Assembly: GCA_000720995.1 (NCBI GenBank)
Contig: JOEL01000027.1
Location: 16,802-80,801 of the forward strand
Source of the DNA: Streptomyces celluloflavus
GTDB taxonomy: Bacteria > Actinomycetota > Actinomycetes > Streptomycetales > Streptomycetaceae
Length of the DNA: 64,000 bases
Reading direction: 5' to 3'
The first letter of the stretch is position 1. Each line of letters starts with the position of its first letter. Both the position numbers and the translations under genes were made by a program. The notes below the pieces were generated by a model. That model was given only the letters and a program-made list of their open reading frames with translations. It did no database searches and was not told where the DNA came from. Below, one piece after another: positions 20,726 through 28,018 of this stretch.

Positions 20726-20756
20726 TTGCGTTAGAGCGCACTCCAACTCCTAGGTT
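20726..20756 (+). promoter_or_regulatory. MerR-type promoter and operator for the aldo/keto reductase
   Basis: -35 TTGCGT (20726-20731) and -10 TAGGTT (20751-20756) are separated by 19 bp. The spacer region contains GTTAGAGCGCACTCCAAC (20730-20747), an inverted repeat with only two mismatched pairs. The overlong spacer plus dyad is the MerR/SoxR-family signature. The start point would be about 20763, making the mRNA leaderless at ATG 20764. Confidence 0.65.
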
Positions 20757-20763
20757 CCGAAGC

Positions 20764-21774
20764 ATGCGATACATCAAACTCGGGACGACCGGACTGGAAG
20801 TCTCCGCCATCACCCTCGGCTGTATGAGCTTCGGCGAGCCGGACCGGGGCGGCGAGCCCTGGTCGCTGGGCGCGGACGCCAGCCGGGACATCATCAAGCA
20901 GGCCCTTGAGGGCGGCGTCAACTTCCTCGACACGGCCAATGGGTACAGCGCCGGAAGCAGCGAGGAGATCGTCGGCCAGGCGGTCAAGGACTTCACCCGG
21001 CGCGAGGAGGTCGTTCTCTCCACCAAGGTCTGGATGCGGATGCGCCCCGGCCCGAACGGCGCCGGACTGTCCCGCAAGGCGATCTTCGCCGAGCTCGACG
21101 CCTCTCTGAAGCGACTGGGGACCGACTACATCGACCTGTACCAGATCCACCGCTGGGACTACGACACCCCGATCGAGGAAACCCTTGAGGCGCTGCACGA
21201 CGTGGTCAAGTCCGGGAAGGTCCGCTACATCGGAGCCTCTTCCATGTACGCCTGGCAGTTCGCCAAGGCCCTGTACCTGGCTGACCTGAACGGCTGGACC
21301 CGGTTCGTGTCGATGCAGGACCACTACAACCTCATCCACCGGGAGGCAGAGCGGGAGATGCTCCCGCTCTGCGCCGACCAGGGCATCGGCGTGATCCCGT
21401 GGAGCCCGCTGGCGCGGGGCAGGCTGACGCGGGCCCGGGACACCGCCACGGCGCGTGCCGAGACCGACGAGGGCGGCAAGATCCTCTACCGCGACGGGGA
21501 CCAGGCGGTGGCCGAGCGCGTCCACGAGATCGCGGGCAAGCGGGGTCTGTCCGCGGCCCAGGTCGCCCTGGCCTGGGTCATACGCAACCCGGCGGTGACC
21601 TCGCCCATCGTCGGGGTCACCAAGCCGGCCCAGTTGGCCGACGCGGTCGCCGCGGTGGACGTCGAACTCGACGAAGACGAGGCCGCCTACTTGGAGGAGC
21701 CCTACCAGCCGCACGAGGCCGCCTACCTGGAGGAGTCCTTCTACAAGTCGCGGCCTGTGGCGGGCTCCCGGTAG
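20764..21774 (+). CDS. Aldo/keto reductase
   Basis: NADPH-dependent oxidoreductase of the AKR superfamily, 336 aa. The catalytic tetrad is visible: D56 in FLDTANGY, Y61, K88 in LSTKVW and H129 in YQIHRWD. Late motifs GVIPWSPLARGRL and SPIVGVTKPAQL bind NADPH. The physiological carbonyl substrate is unknown. ATG 20764 is chosen because the MerR-type promoter places the transcript start there; the frame is open upstream but looks non-coding. The C-terminus carries a tandem duplication (EAAYLEEPYQPH / EAAYLEESFYKS), so it is about 10 residues longer than usual. Confidence 0.92.
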   Translation: MRYIKLGTTGLEVSAITLGCMSFGEPDRGGEPWSLGADASRDIIKQALEGGVNFLDTANGYSAGSSEEIVGQAVKDFTRREEVVLSTKVWMRMRPGPNGAGLSRKAIFAELDASLKRLGTDYIDLYQIHRWDYDTPIEETLEALHDVVKSGKVRYIGASSMYAWQFAKALYLADLNGWTRFVSMQDHYNLIHREAEREMLPLCADQGIGVIPWSPLARGRLTRARDTATARAETDEGGKILYRDGDQAVAERVHEIAGKRGLSAAQVALAWVIRNPAVTSPIVGVTKPAQLADAVAAVDVELDEDEAAYLEEPYQPHEAAYLEESFYKSRPVAGSR

Positions 21775-21780
21775 TCCGGG

Positions 21781-21975
21781 CTACCGTCGGGCCTTCGACG
21801 AGTCCTTGGCCTCGGCCTTCACAGCCCTGTGGCCGGCCCGGCGGTGCTTGCGGGCGGTCGCGCGCAACTGCATGATCCGCGCGCTGCCCGCCGGCGCAGT
21901 GAGCAGGATGCCCGTTACCGCGGCCGGCAGCAGGGCCACGCGCAGCGGCAACGTGCCCGTGGGTATCGAAAGCTG
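21781..21975 (-). pseudogene. C-terminal fragment of an unidentified membrane protein
   Basis: The frame reads LSIPTGTLPLRVALLPAAVT, a transmembrane-like helix, then a basic tail ending AEAKDSSKARR and a stop. There is no start codon or ribosome site, and upstream it merges in a different frame with an ABC-F fragment at about 21976. It looks like the end of a transporter or permease brought next to the ABC-F stump by deletion. Confidence 0.4.
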
Positions 21976-22247
21976 ACGTCCACCGACTGCTCCTGAGTTT
22001 GGTCAATTGGCAAGAGATTTCGCAGGCGCTGCGACAGGGCGGCGATCCGCCCGTCGGCACGCTTGATGTATCCGCCGTCCAGGGCGAGTTCACCGGTGAG
22101 CAGCCTCAACAAGATGGTCTTGCCGGAGCCGTTGGGCGCCACGAGGCCAGTACGGCCGGCGCCGACGGTGCAGGAAAGGCCCGCGAAGACCGGGGTGTCG
22201 GGCCAGGAGAAGAACAGCTGGGAGCAGATGACGGAAGCGTCGGACAT
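21976..22247 (-). pseudogene. Truncated ABC-F family ATPase
   Basis: Begins MSDASVICSQLFFSWPDTPV, then the Walker A region GLVAPNGSGKTILLRLLTGE, the pattern of ABC-F proteins (ribosome-protection/antibiotic-resistance type). After about 90 residues (EQSVDVSF) the similarity ends. The frame continues through Arg/Cys-rich nonsense to a stop at 21915, losing Walker B, the signature motif and the whole second ATPase domain. It is a decayed remnant, not a working resistance gene. The region upstream (22248-22320) could be the old leader. Confidence 0.75.
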
Positions 22248-22588
22248 GGCGATGACCTCGTGCGGGAAAGAAGGCAGACCGCTCCCCGGGAAACCGCTGT
22301 ACGGAAACCGTCATGCGAAGGGAGCTGCCGCTGGGACAGGGAAAAGGGGACGGCGAAATGACCACAACGGCGGCACCGCCAAAGGTGCGTCTGCCGGTGG
22401 TCTCAGCTCCGGGTATCACCCGGAGATGTCGTCGTCACCCACCATGTCCGGTCTCCTCTACGAAAGATCGCTGACGGCGGTCAACGTACCAGGCTCCGCA
22501 CGGCCGCCCGAAGCCCCTCCCCTACCGCCGACGCGAAGCCCCGGGGTAGCCGCTGCCCCGTTCCGGGTCCCTCGGCATGGCAGCCCTC
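22248..22588. other. Intergenic, no gene supported
   Basis: About 340 bp between two leftward features. It includes a purine-rich patch at about 22318-22365 and the presumed leader and promoter of the decayed ABC-F gene. ABC-F resistance genes often carry attenuators, but no convincing leader peptide or hairpin series is seen. Confidence 0.4.
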
Positions 22589-22984
22589 TCACCCTTCGCC
22601 GCCCCGGACGCGGACTGCCAGTGGCCGCATATCGTCGTCCGAGGCTTCGGCCTGAAAACCCGCCGAAACGAGAATCCCGATCACTGCATCCCGCATATGC
22701 ATGGCGATAGCGCCGGAATGCCGAATTGACCGAGCGTGATATTCGCCGTTCCGTACGCTTTCAACTGCCCTTGCGGAAACGGTTGGGTGAGGCTTCCAGG
22801 TGACGAACACCCCACCAGCCGCATCGTCGCCGCGGTCCACCTCAATCTCCGCTCCCGCCCGCTCCGTCGTGCCCACGAGCCGGAAGGCGGAGATGCCGGC
22901 CAGTTCCAGCTCTCGTTGAACTTGAACGGCCAGCTCGTCTCGCTCAGCGATGACATCGTCGGCGGCGTTGCTGAAGTGAGACAT
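22589..22984 (-). CDS. Hypothetical protein
   Basis: The protein is 131 aa and acidic. It begins MSHFSNAADDVIAERDELAV. Residues about 40-80 look like beta strands with GAEIEVDRGDDAAGGVFVTW, then a helical part (SGAIAMHMRDAVIGILVSAG). No recognisable catalytic motif. ATG 22984 follows AGAAGAG at 10 nt; a TTG two codons earlier is possible. It lies downstream of a DUF397 gene on the same strand with a hairpin in between. Proteins of this sort occur beside XRE/DUF397 pairs in Streptomyces, but the link is not proven. Confidence 0.6.
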   Translation of the reverse strand: MSHFSNAADDVIAERDELAVQVQRELELAGISAFRLVGTTERAGAEIEVDRGDDAAGGVFVTWKPHPTVSARAVESVRNGEYHARSIRHSGAIAMHMRDAVIGILVSAGFQAEASDDDMRPLAVRVRGGEG

Positions 22985-23040
22985 TTGCAAAGACTCTTCT
23001 CTGAAAGCTGGGGACGCTGCGGCGGGGCCTGGGCGCTCGC

Positions 23041-23064
23041 CCCTCCGCCGGGAAGCCGGAGAGG
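23041..23064 (-). terminator. Terminator of the DUF397 gene
   Basis: CCCTCCG ... CCGGAGAGG around a GGGAAG loop. It is a variant of the same hairpin found just after the DUF397 genes at 26401 and 26837, so the terminator travelled with the gene copies. Confidence 0.6.
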
Positions 23065-23076
23065 CGAGCGCAGCGG

Positions 23077-23283
23077 CTACGCGGACAGTTCGTCCGCCTT
23101 GACGCCGCCGACGAACTCCGACCAGGCGGCCGGGGTGATCGTGAGCACGGGGCCGTGCGGGTTCTTGGAGTCACGGACGGGGACGATGCCGCGCGAGGCG
23201 GCGAGGTTGGCGGCGACCTCGACGCAGGCGCCACCATTCTCGCTGTACGAGGACTTGAACCAACGGGGGGATTCGGTCGTCAC
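23077..23283 (-). CDS. DUF397 domain protein
   Basis: The protein is 68 aa, full length for the family, beginning with PRWFKSSYSENGGACVEVAA and ending SEFVGGVKADELSA. DUF397 proteins are small partners encoded next to WhiJ-like XRE regulators in Streptomyces and take part in developmental or antibiotic control; the partner XRE protein is thought to be modulated. Here the start GTG 23283 is read directly on from the tail of a decayed XRE gene, in frame and without a stop between (RKGYL-VTTES). The usual partner is therefore absent. Confidence 0.8.
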   Translation of the reverse strand: MTTESPRWFKSSYSENGGACVEVAANLAASRGIVPVRDSKNPHGPVLTITPAAWSEFVGGVKADELSA

Positions 23284-23370
23284 GAGGTACCCCTTTCGGA
23301 ACTGCTCGATCATGGCCACGGATGCCGCCCGGGAGAGCCCGGCGGGCACGTCGTTCCGGTGGGCGAGCGT
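23284..23370 (-). pseudogene. C-terminal remnant of an XRE/DUF5753 regulator
   Basis: The translation preceding the DUF397 start reads LSRAASVAMIEQFRKG, almost the same as the end of the intact XRE gene at 27079 (SQAASVAMIEQVRKGTP). Upstream of about 23370 the similarity fades. The stop codon that normally separates regulator and DUF397 has been lost. Confidence 0.65.
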
Positions 23371-23581
23371 GCTGTGCGCGGCGACGCAGCAGGGACAGCG
23401 GACTGTACGGAAGCCATTCGTGGCGCATGCGCTCCAGAGTTATGCAGGCGGAGCAGTGGGGCCCCAATTTCCGGACTGCTTAGCGTAGATGAGGCGGGTG
23501 CGAGTACACATCGCGGCAACTTCACTGGTTCTGATGAATATTGATGGCCGCATCAGTTGGATTCCCCCCTGCTCTGATCAT

Positions 23582-23597
23582 GATGCCGATCGGCATC
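23582..23597 (+). promoter_or_regulatory. Perfect 16-bp palindrome upstream of the CocE-like gene
   Basis: GATGCCGATCGGCATC is a perfect dyad, 25 bp before the chosen start codon. The size and position fit a TetR-type repressor operator. No TetR gene is adjacent, so the regulator would be encoded elsewhere. Confidence 0.55.
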
Positions 23598-23622
23598 CGT
23601 TCGAATGAGAAGGTGGTTCCGA

Positions 23623-25428
23623 ATGACCAGTGACCCGACTCCGTCGGTCACCGAAGCGACGCTCACCGACATCGCCACCAACGGTGTCTGGGGCCCGGAC
23701 CACAGCGTCAGCCAGGCTGTCGTTGACGTGTCCCGGGCGTTACTCGCCTCTCTTCAGGGTGAGGAGGGCGTCGAACTCCCGCCGGAGCTCTCGGAGCTGG
23801 TGGCCGAGGTCCGGCGGATCGCCACGATCGCACTGCCCCGCATCACCACGCAGGACGGTATCCGGCTGTCGGCGTTCAGCATCAAGCTGACGGACGGCGC
23901 CCCGCGCCCCGTGGTGATCGTGCCCGCCGGGTGGAACCCGTACGGCTGGCTGCCGTTCCTCTACGCCTACCTCAAGCTGGCGCAGCGCGGTTACCACGTG
24001 CTGGCCTACTCCCCGCGCGGCATCGGCATCAAGGGCTGGCTGTCGACCTCCGAGGGCTTCGTCGACGTGGCCGGGCCCAACGACTGGGCCGACGGTTCAT
24101 CCGTGATCGACTACGCGCAGGAGGCCCTCGAACCCAGCCGGATCGGCTTCCTCGGCGAGTCCTACGGTTCCGGGATCAGCCAGCTGGTTGCCGCGAACGA
24201 CCCGGCCAACCGCGTCTCCGCCGTGGTCGCGCTGAGCACCTGGGGGAACCTCGCCACCAGCCTGTACAACAACGGCACCCGGCACCTGAAGGCCGTGCAG
24301 GCGCTGATCGACTTCACCGGCGGCCCGCTGGAGGAGAAGTTCGACGAGACGACGCAGCAGCTCCTCAAGGACTTCCTGAGCGGTCAGAACCTCGACGAGG
24401 TGGTCGCCTGGGGCACCGAGCGCTCCCCGGAGACCCACGTCGACCGGACGAACGCGCGGGGCGTCCCGACGTTCATCTCGAACACCTGGCACGAGACGCT
24501 GTTCCCGGTCAACCCGGTGGTCGACCTCTTCGAGCGGCTCACCGTCCCGAAGCGGCTGAACCTGTGGATCGGCGACCACGGCGCCCCCGAGGGCCCCGGC
24601 CTGGCCGGGCTGGTGCTCGGGGTTCCGTTCCCCGGGCTGGCGGAGCCGACGCGGGAGGCCTACGAGTGGCTGGACCACCACCTGCTCGGCGCGGACAACG
24701 ACGTGCCGAGCTGGCCGGCCGTGAACAGCCAGAGCATGTTCACCTACCGGACGGTCGCCATCCCGGGCGGCACCAAGCTGATCACCGTCCCGGCGCACCG
24801 GGAGACGTACGAGTCCTGGCACGAGGCCACCACCGGCAGCGAGGTCTGGTACCTCACCGATGCCAACGGCACCGGTGACGGCACGCTCACCGACAAGCCG
24901 ACCGCCGGATGGTCGCGGGAATTCGAGGCCGGCGCCCTGACTTCCTCCGTCGCGGGCGAGCTGCTCAAGACCGGGCAGCAGGAGTGGTTCGGCAACCCCA
25001 AGTCCTACGAGCCGGCGAAGTTCGAGCGCGGTCAGCTGCTGGTCTGGTCGACCGACCCGCTGACCGGATCCGACGAGGTGGCCCGCCGGATCCGGGGCGC
25101 CGCCACCGTGCGGCTCACCGTGCGCAGCAGCGTCGACGCCGCCACCGTGATCGCCTACCTGTACGACGTCGCCGCGAACGGCACCGCCCGGATCATCACC
25201 CACGAGCCGTTGACGGTCACCGACCTGACCCCGGAGGCCGACACCACCGTCAGCTGGAACCTCCAGGCCGCCTCCTACGACCTGCCGACCGGCCACCGGC
25301 TCGCCCTGGTGGTCAACAGCCGTGACCCGCTGTACTCCTACGCGGGCTCCGACCTCCCCGCCCTCACCACCACCACCATCACCTCGGTGAGCGGGAACGA
25401 GGCCAAGCTGGAGCTGCCGCTGGGCTGA
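23623..25428 (+). CDS. CocE/NonD-like serine hydrolase (S15-type, alpha/beta fold)
   Basis: The protein is 601 aa. The N-terminal two-thirds is an alpha/beta hydrolase: strand VVIVPAGWNPYG, nucleophile elbow G-E-S-Y-G with S180, and a late histidine in WIGDHGAPEG. The C-terminal about 200 residues are beta-rich, like the X-Pro dipeptidyl-peptidase C-terminal jelly-roll (ARRIRGAATVRLTVRSSVD). This is the architecture of cocaine esterase and acyl-amino-acid hydrolases. There is no signal peptide, so it is probably cytoplasmic. ATG 23623 has GAAGGTGG 6 nt upstream; an in-frame ATG at 23605 is less likely. Confidence 0.85.
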   Translation: MTSDPTPSVTEATLTDIATNGVWGPDHSVSQAVVDVSRALLASLQGEEGVELPPELSELVAEVRRIATIALPRITTQDGIRLSAFSIKLTDGAPRPVVIVPAGWNPYGWLPFLYAYLKLAQRGYHVLAYSPRGIGIKGWLSTSEGFVDVAGPNDWADGSSVIDYAQEALEPSRIGFLGESYGSGISQLVAANDPANRVSAVVALSTWGNLATSLYNNGTRHLKAVQALIDFTGGPLEEKFDETTQQLLKDFLSGQNLDEVVAWGTERSPETHVDRTNARGVPTFISNTWHETLFPVNPVVDLFERLTVPKRLNLWIGDHGAPEGPGLAGLVLGVPFPGLAEPTREAYEWLDHHLLGADNDVPSWPAVNSQSMFTYRTVAIPGGTKLITVPAHRETYESWHEATTGSEVWYLTDANGTGDGTLTDKPTAGWSREFEAGALTSSVAGELLKTGQQEWFGNPKSYEPAKFERGQLLVWSTDPLTGSDEVARRIRGAATVRLTVRSSVDAATVIAYLYDVAANGTARIITHEPLTVTDLTPEADTTVSWNLQAASYDLPTGHRLALVVNSRDPLYSYAGSDLPALTTTTITSVSGNEAKLELPLG

Positions 25429-25446
25429 TGGCTCCAGGGGCCCAGG

Positions 25447-25493
25447 CCCGTACGGCAGCCCGCCGACCGGCGTACAGCGGGCTGCTGTACGGG
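25447..25493 (+). terminator. Terminator after the CocE-like gene
   Basis: The left arm 25447-25463 (CCCGTACGGCAGCCCGC) pairs with 25477-25493 over 17 positions with one G-T pair; the loop is 13 nt. It is 18 bp after the stop codon. Confidence 0.75.
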
Positions 25494-25570
25494 GTCGCCG
25501 GGGCCGGTCGGAAACGGCAACGGCCACCTCGTGATCACCGGGGGCTGTACGGACTCCTGAAGATCATTCG

Positions 25571-25764
25571 GTGGCCGCGGGACACAGCATCGACGCCGTC
25601 CGTTGGCGGGCGATGTCCGACCAGGCCATGGCCCGGATCGCGGGCCGGTTCAAGCGGGTGGAACCGCGTGCCACGGCCTGGCACCGGCAGAGCGCCGGAG
25701 CAGGGGCGAGGGGGCCGCGCTATGACGACTGGGCCTTCATCCGCTGGGGCGGAGGCCCCTCGAC
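25571..25764 (+). mobile_element. Remnant of an IS701-type transposase gene
   Basis: The frame contains MARIAGRFKRVEPRATA, a typical early motif of actinobacterial IS701-family transposases, followed within 20 codons by GARGPRYDDWAF, which resembles a motif near their C-terminus. The 300 or so residues between are missing, so this is an internally deleted fossil. No terminal inverted repeats were recognised. Confidence 0.5.
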
Positions 25765-25848
25765 GCCGCAGCCTGACCGACCGCGAACCGCAGCCCCGGA
25801 GTGCCGAAAGGGACAAGTTCACGAGAAGGACAGCGACGGAAGGACGGC

Positions 25849-26226
25849 TCAGGAGGCGGACTGATCGATCTCCCCCGCAAAGACGATGATCTGGTCGATG
25901 AGGCTCCGCCGCAGATGGACGACGTCCGTTCCCGCCAGGCGGGGGCCTCCGTCCGGCGTGGTGAAGACCCACTGGTAGCGGGCCCACTCGCCAGGCATGT
26001 CCACCGCTGAGCAGCGCACCATCGTGCCGGTCCCCGCCGGGTGGCGCCGGATGTCCAGCACGAACTGCTCGACCGCCTCGATTCCTTCGCTGCGACCCAA
26101 CGGCCCCCAGAAGACCACGTCTGAGGTCAGGGCCTGGGAGAGCAGGGCAGTCACATAGCTGTCGTCCGAGGCATTGAAGGCGGAGATGAACGTGTCGATC
26201 GCGGAACGTGCCGTCTCTTCCTGCAT
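25849..26226 (-). CDS. SnoaL-like/NTF2-fold protein
   Basis: The protein is 125 aa, the standard size of the cone-shaped NTF2-like fold. The first helix is ETARSAIDTFISAFNASDDS, then TSDVVFWGPLGRSEGIEAVEQF (the D-x-V-x-x-G/P-x-x-x-x-G pattern of SnoaL-like cyclases), and late strands RYQWVFTTPDGGPRLAGTD. Members act as polyketide cyclases, isomerases or small-ligand binders; the substrate here is unknown. ATG 26226 starts the conserved region; an upstream start at 26283 would add a Cys/Arg-rich stretch that looks non-coding. Confidence 0.75.
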   Translation of the reverse strand: MQEETARSAIDTFISAFNASDDSYVTALLSQALTSDVVFWGPLGRSEGIEAVEQFVLDIRRHPAGTGTMVRCSAVDMPGEWARYQWVFTTPDGGPRLAGTDVVHLRRSLIDQIIVFAGEIDQSAS

Positions 26227-26360
26227 GCCCCAGTAATACCAGCGGTTGCGCGTGCATTCGTCCCGCGAGCCGCCTCCGATCACGGTGGACCATCCCGCTC
26301 ACAGCACCAGGCGGACAACGGGGGTACTACGGAAGAGGTTTTCCGGCCCCGTACGGCAGC

Positions 26361-26423
26361 GCCCCGCCACCCATGCGGGCAACGGGGCCTGGGCCTTACC
26401 CCCTCCGCCGGGAAGCCGGAGGG
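26361..26423 (-). terminator. Double hairpin terminator of the DUF397 gene at 26434
   Basis: The gene-proximal hairpin has arms CCCTCCG 26401-26407 and CGGAGGG 26417-26423. The distal hairpin has arms GCCCCG 26361-26366 and CGGGGC at about 26383-26388. The same pair recurs after the next DUF397 copy. Confidence 0.65.
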
Positions 26424-26433
26424 CGAACGGTGA

Positions 26434-26646
26434 CTACGCGGACAGCTCGTCCGCCTTCACGCCGCCGACGAACTCCGACCAGGCGGCCGAGGCGAACGTG
26501 AGCACGGGACCGTGCGGGTTCTTGGAGTCACGGACGGGGACGATGCCGCGCGAGACGGTGAGGTTGGCGGCGACCTCGACGCAGGAGCCACCGTTGTTGC
26601 TGTAGGAGGACGTGAACCAGCGAGGGGATTCGTTCATGGTCATCAC
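26434..26646 (-). CDS. DUF397 domain protein
   Basis: The protein is 70 aa. N-terminal PRWFTSSYSNNGGSCVEVAA; the end ASAAWSEFVGGVKADELSA is identical to its tandem neighbour except for the tail variant. It starts at GTG 26646, overlapping the TGA of a decayed XRE gene (GTGA), the same coupling as in the intact pair at 27079. Its own XRE partner is reduced to the last about 28 codons, so expression from a coupled promoter is doubtful. Confidence 0.8.
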   Translation of the reverse strand: MMTMNESPRWFTSSYSNNGGSCVEVAANLTVSRGIVPVRDSKNPHGPVLTFASAAWSEFVGGVKADELSA

Positions 26647-26649
26647 GGG

Positions 26650-26735
26650 GTGCCCTTTCGCAACTGGCTGATGGCGGCTACGGATTCCGCCCGGGAGAGC
26701 GTTTCAGCCCGCAACTGATGGTAGGCGGCCAACAG
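26650..26735 (-). pseudogene. C-terminal remnant of a second XRE/DUF5753 regulator
   Basis: Translates as LLAAYHQLRAETLSRAESVA then AISQLRKGTP and stop. It aligns with the end of the intact regulator (MLTAYHQLQAESPSQAASVA, then MIEQVRKGTP). The rest of the gene is missing; upstream sequence belongs to the next repeat unit. Confidence 0.7.
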
Positions 26736-26798
26736 AGGTGCTACGGAAGCCCTTTCCCAGCCTTCGGCAGTGCGGCGCGGGGCCCCGTACGACAGCGC

Positions 26799-26859
26799 CC
26801 CGCCACCCATGCGGGCAGCGGGGCCTGGGCACTACCCCCTCCGCCGGGAAGCCGGAGGG
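26799..26859 (-). terminator. Double hairpin terminator of the DUF397 gene at 26870
   Basis: CCCTCCG 26837-26843 with CGGAGGG 26853-26859, plus a distal GCCCCG/CGGGGC hairpin at about 26799-26826. It is a second copy of the structure at 26361-26423. Confidence 0.65.
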
Positions 26860-26869
26860 CGAGCGGTGG

Positions 26870-27082
26870 CTACGCGGACAGCTCGTCCGTCTTGACGCCG
26901 CCGACGAACTCCGACCAGGCGGCCGAGGCGAACGTGAGCACGGGGCCGCTCAGGTCCTTGGAGTCACGGACGGGGACCACACCGCGCGAAGCGGCGAGGT
27001 TGGCGGCGACCTCAACGCACTGGCCGCCGTTGTCGCTGTAGGAGGACTTGAACCAACGGGGGGGAACGGTCGTGGTGGTCAC
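26870..27082 (-). CDS. DUF397 domain protein, partner of the intact XRE regulator
   Basis: The protein is 70 aa, PPRWFKSSYSDNGGQCVEVA ... SEFVGGVKTDELSA. Start GTG 27082 overlaps the regulator stop (GTGA, 27079-27082), so the two are translationally coupled, as is usual for WhiJ-like/DUF397 pairs. DUF397 proteins are thought to modulate the cognate XRE protein; the direct mechanism is not settled. Followed by the double hairpin. Of the four DUF397 loci here this is the only one with a complete partner. Confidence 0.88.
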   Translation of the reverse strand: MTTTTVPPRWFKSSYSDNGGQCVEVAANLAASRGVVPVRDSKDLSGPVLTFASAAWSEFVGGVKTDELSA

Positions 27083-27912
27083 GGAGTGCCCTTTCGTACC
27101 TGTTCGATCATGGCTACGGATGCGGCCTGCGAGGGCGATTCGGCCTGTAGCTGATGGTAGGCCGTCAGCATGGGAAGTACTGCTGTGCTTTCCCGTTCGA
27201 GATGCCCCCGTTGCGAAGACTCGGCGTACGACATGAGCGAGCGGTCCGGCATGGTCAGCACCGTTATAGGCAGGTTGAACGGCCTATGGCTCATGTCGAA
27301 CGGGACGACTTGAAACATCGTGTTCGACTGCTCAGCAAACTCGATCAGCTGCGCCAACTGCGCGTCCATGGCTCCAGCATCACCGATGGACCGGCGGATG
27401 CAGCTCTCGTCCAGCGCCACGAACACCAGCGGCAGGGGCATCCGGACAAGTGCGGCTTGCCGCTCAGCAACGAGTGCAACCCGTTCGTCTGCCTGATCGG
27501 TCGTGATTGCCCCTCTCCGTACGGCACTGTCGGCCAACACCCGTGCGTATCCCGGTGTCTGCAACAACCCAGGGATGATCCCGATTTCGTACAGCCGGAT
27601 CTCCACCGCCCGGCCCTCGTACCCCACGTACTCGGGAAAGCCCTCCAACAGGCTGCCGTGCCGAATCTCGCGCCATTCGCGTTCGAACGTGTCAGCGGTG
27701 CCACTGGTACCGAAAGCAAGATCGGCACTGCGCGAAAAGCGGAGAGTCGGCATCTTCCGACCGGTTTCCACCGCTGAGATATGCGTACTCGAATAACCCA
27801 TCCGAGCCGCCAAATCCTCCTGCTTCCAGCCGTGTTCTTCTCGTGATCTGCGTAAACGTGCCCCGAACGCCGCCTCCGGGCTGCTCTCAGGGTTCAACTC
27901 CTTGCGGTTCAA
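27079..27912 (-). CDS. XRE-family regulator with DUF5753 (WhiJ-like)
   Basis: The protein is 277 aa. HTH at about residues 15-65 (LRRSREEHGWKQEDLAARMG, YSSTHISAVETGRKMP). The rest is the DUF5753 ligand/partner domain: FPEYVGYEGRAVEIRLYEIG, IIPGLLQTPGYARVLA, DESCIRRSIGDAGAM and VVPFDMSHRP are hallmark segments. Such proteins control development or secondary metabolism together with DUF397 partners. A TTG at 27912 is the likeliest start (the frame is open much further, but upstream codons are not family-like). It is divergent from a hypothetical gene at 28019, with about 106 bp for both promoters. Confidence 0.88.
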   Translation of the reverse strand: MNRKELNPESSPEAAFGARLRRSREEHGWKQEDLAARMGYSSTHISAVETGRKMPTLRFSRSADLAFGTSGTADTFEREWREIRHGSLLEGFPEYVGYEGRAVEIRLYEIGIIPGLLQTPGYARVLADSAVRRGAITTDQADERVALVAERQAALVRMPLPLVFVALDESCIRRSIGDAGAMDAQLAQLIEFAEQSNTMFQVVPFDMSHRPFNLPITVLTMPDRSLMSYAESSQRGHLERESTAVLPMLTAYHQLQAESPSQAASVAMIEQVRKGTP

Positions 27913-28018
27913 GGCGCGATGACCTGCCTTTCCTTCGCAACCGACACGTTGAATGGTTCCTGACTCTAGGCCACGCTGAGCGCATCCGGTAGCGGAACCG
28001 CTACGGAGAGGAGTGGCC

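Larger units (their letters stand above)
26353..27090 (-). repeat. Tandem duplication of a DUF397-plus-terminator unit
   Basis: Two copies of about 330-400 bp (about 26353-26700 and about 26791-27090; period about 437 bp) share a GCCCCG/CGGGGC hairpin, a second CCCTCCG/CGGAGGG hairpin, the DUF397 gene and part of the XRE 3' end. They are near-identical over the hairpins and the last 60 codons. The copy nearer the intact XRE gene is probably the original. Confidence 0.75.

Noticed and set aside
22090-22419. Minus-strand 109-codon frame overlapping the ABC-F stump
   Set aside because: Frame-shifted reading of the same ABC-F sequence; no domain of its own.
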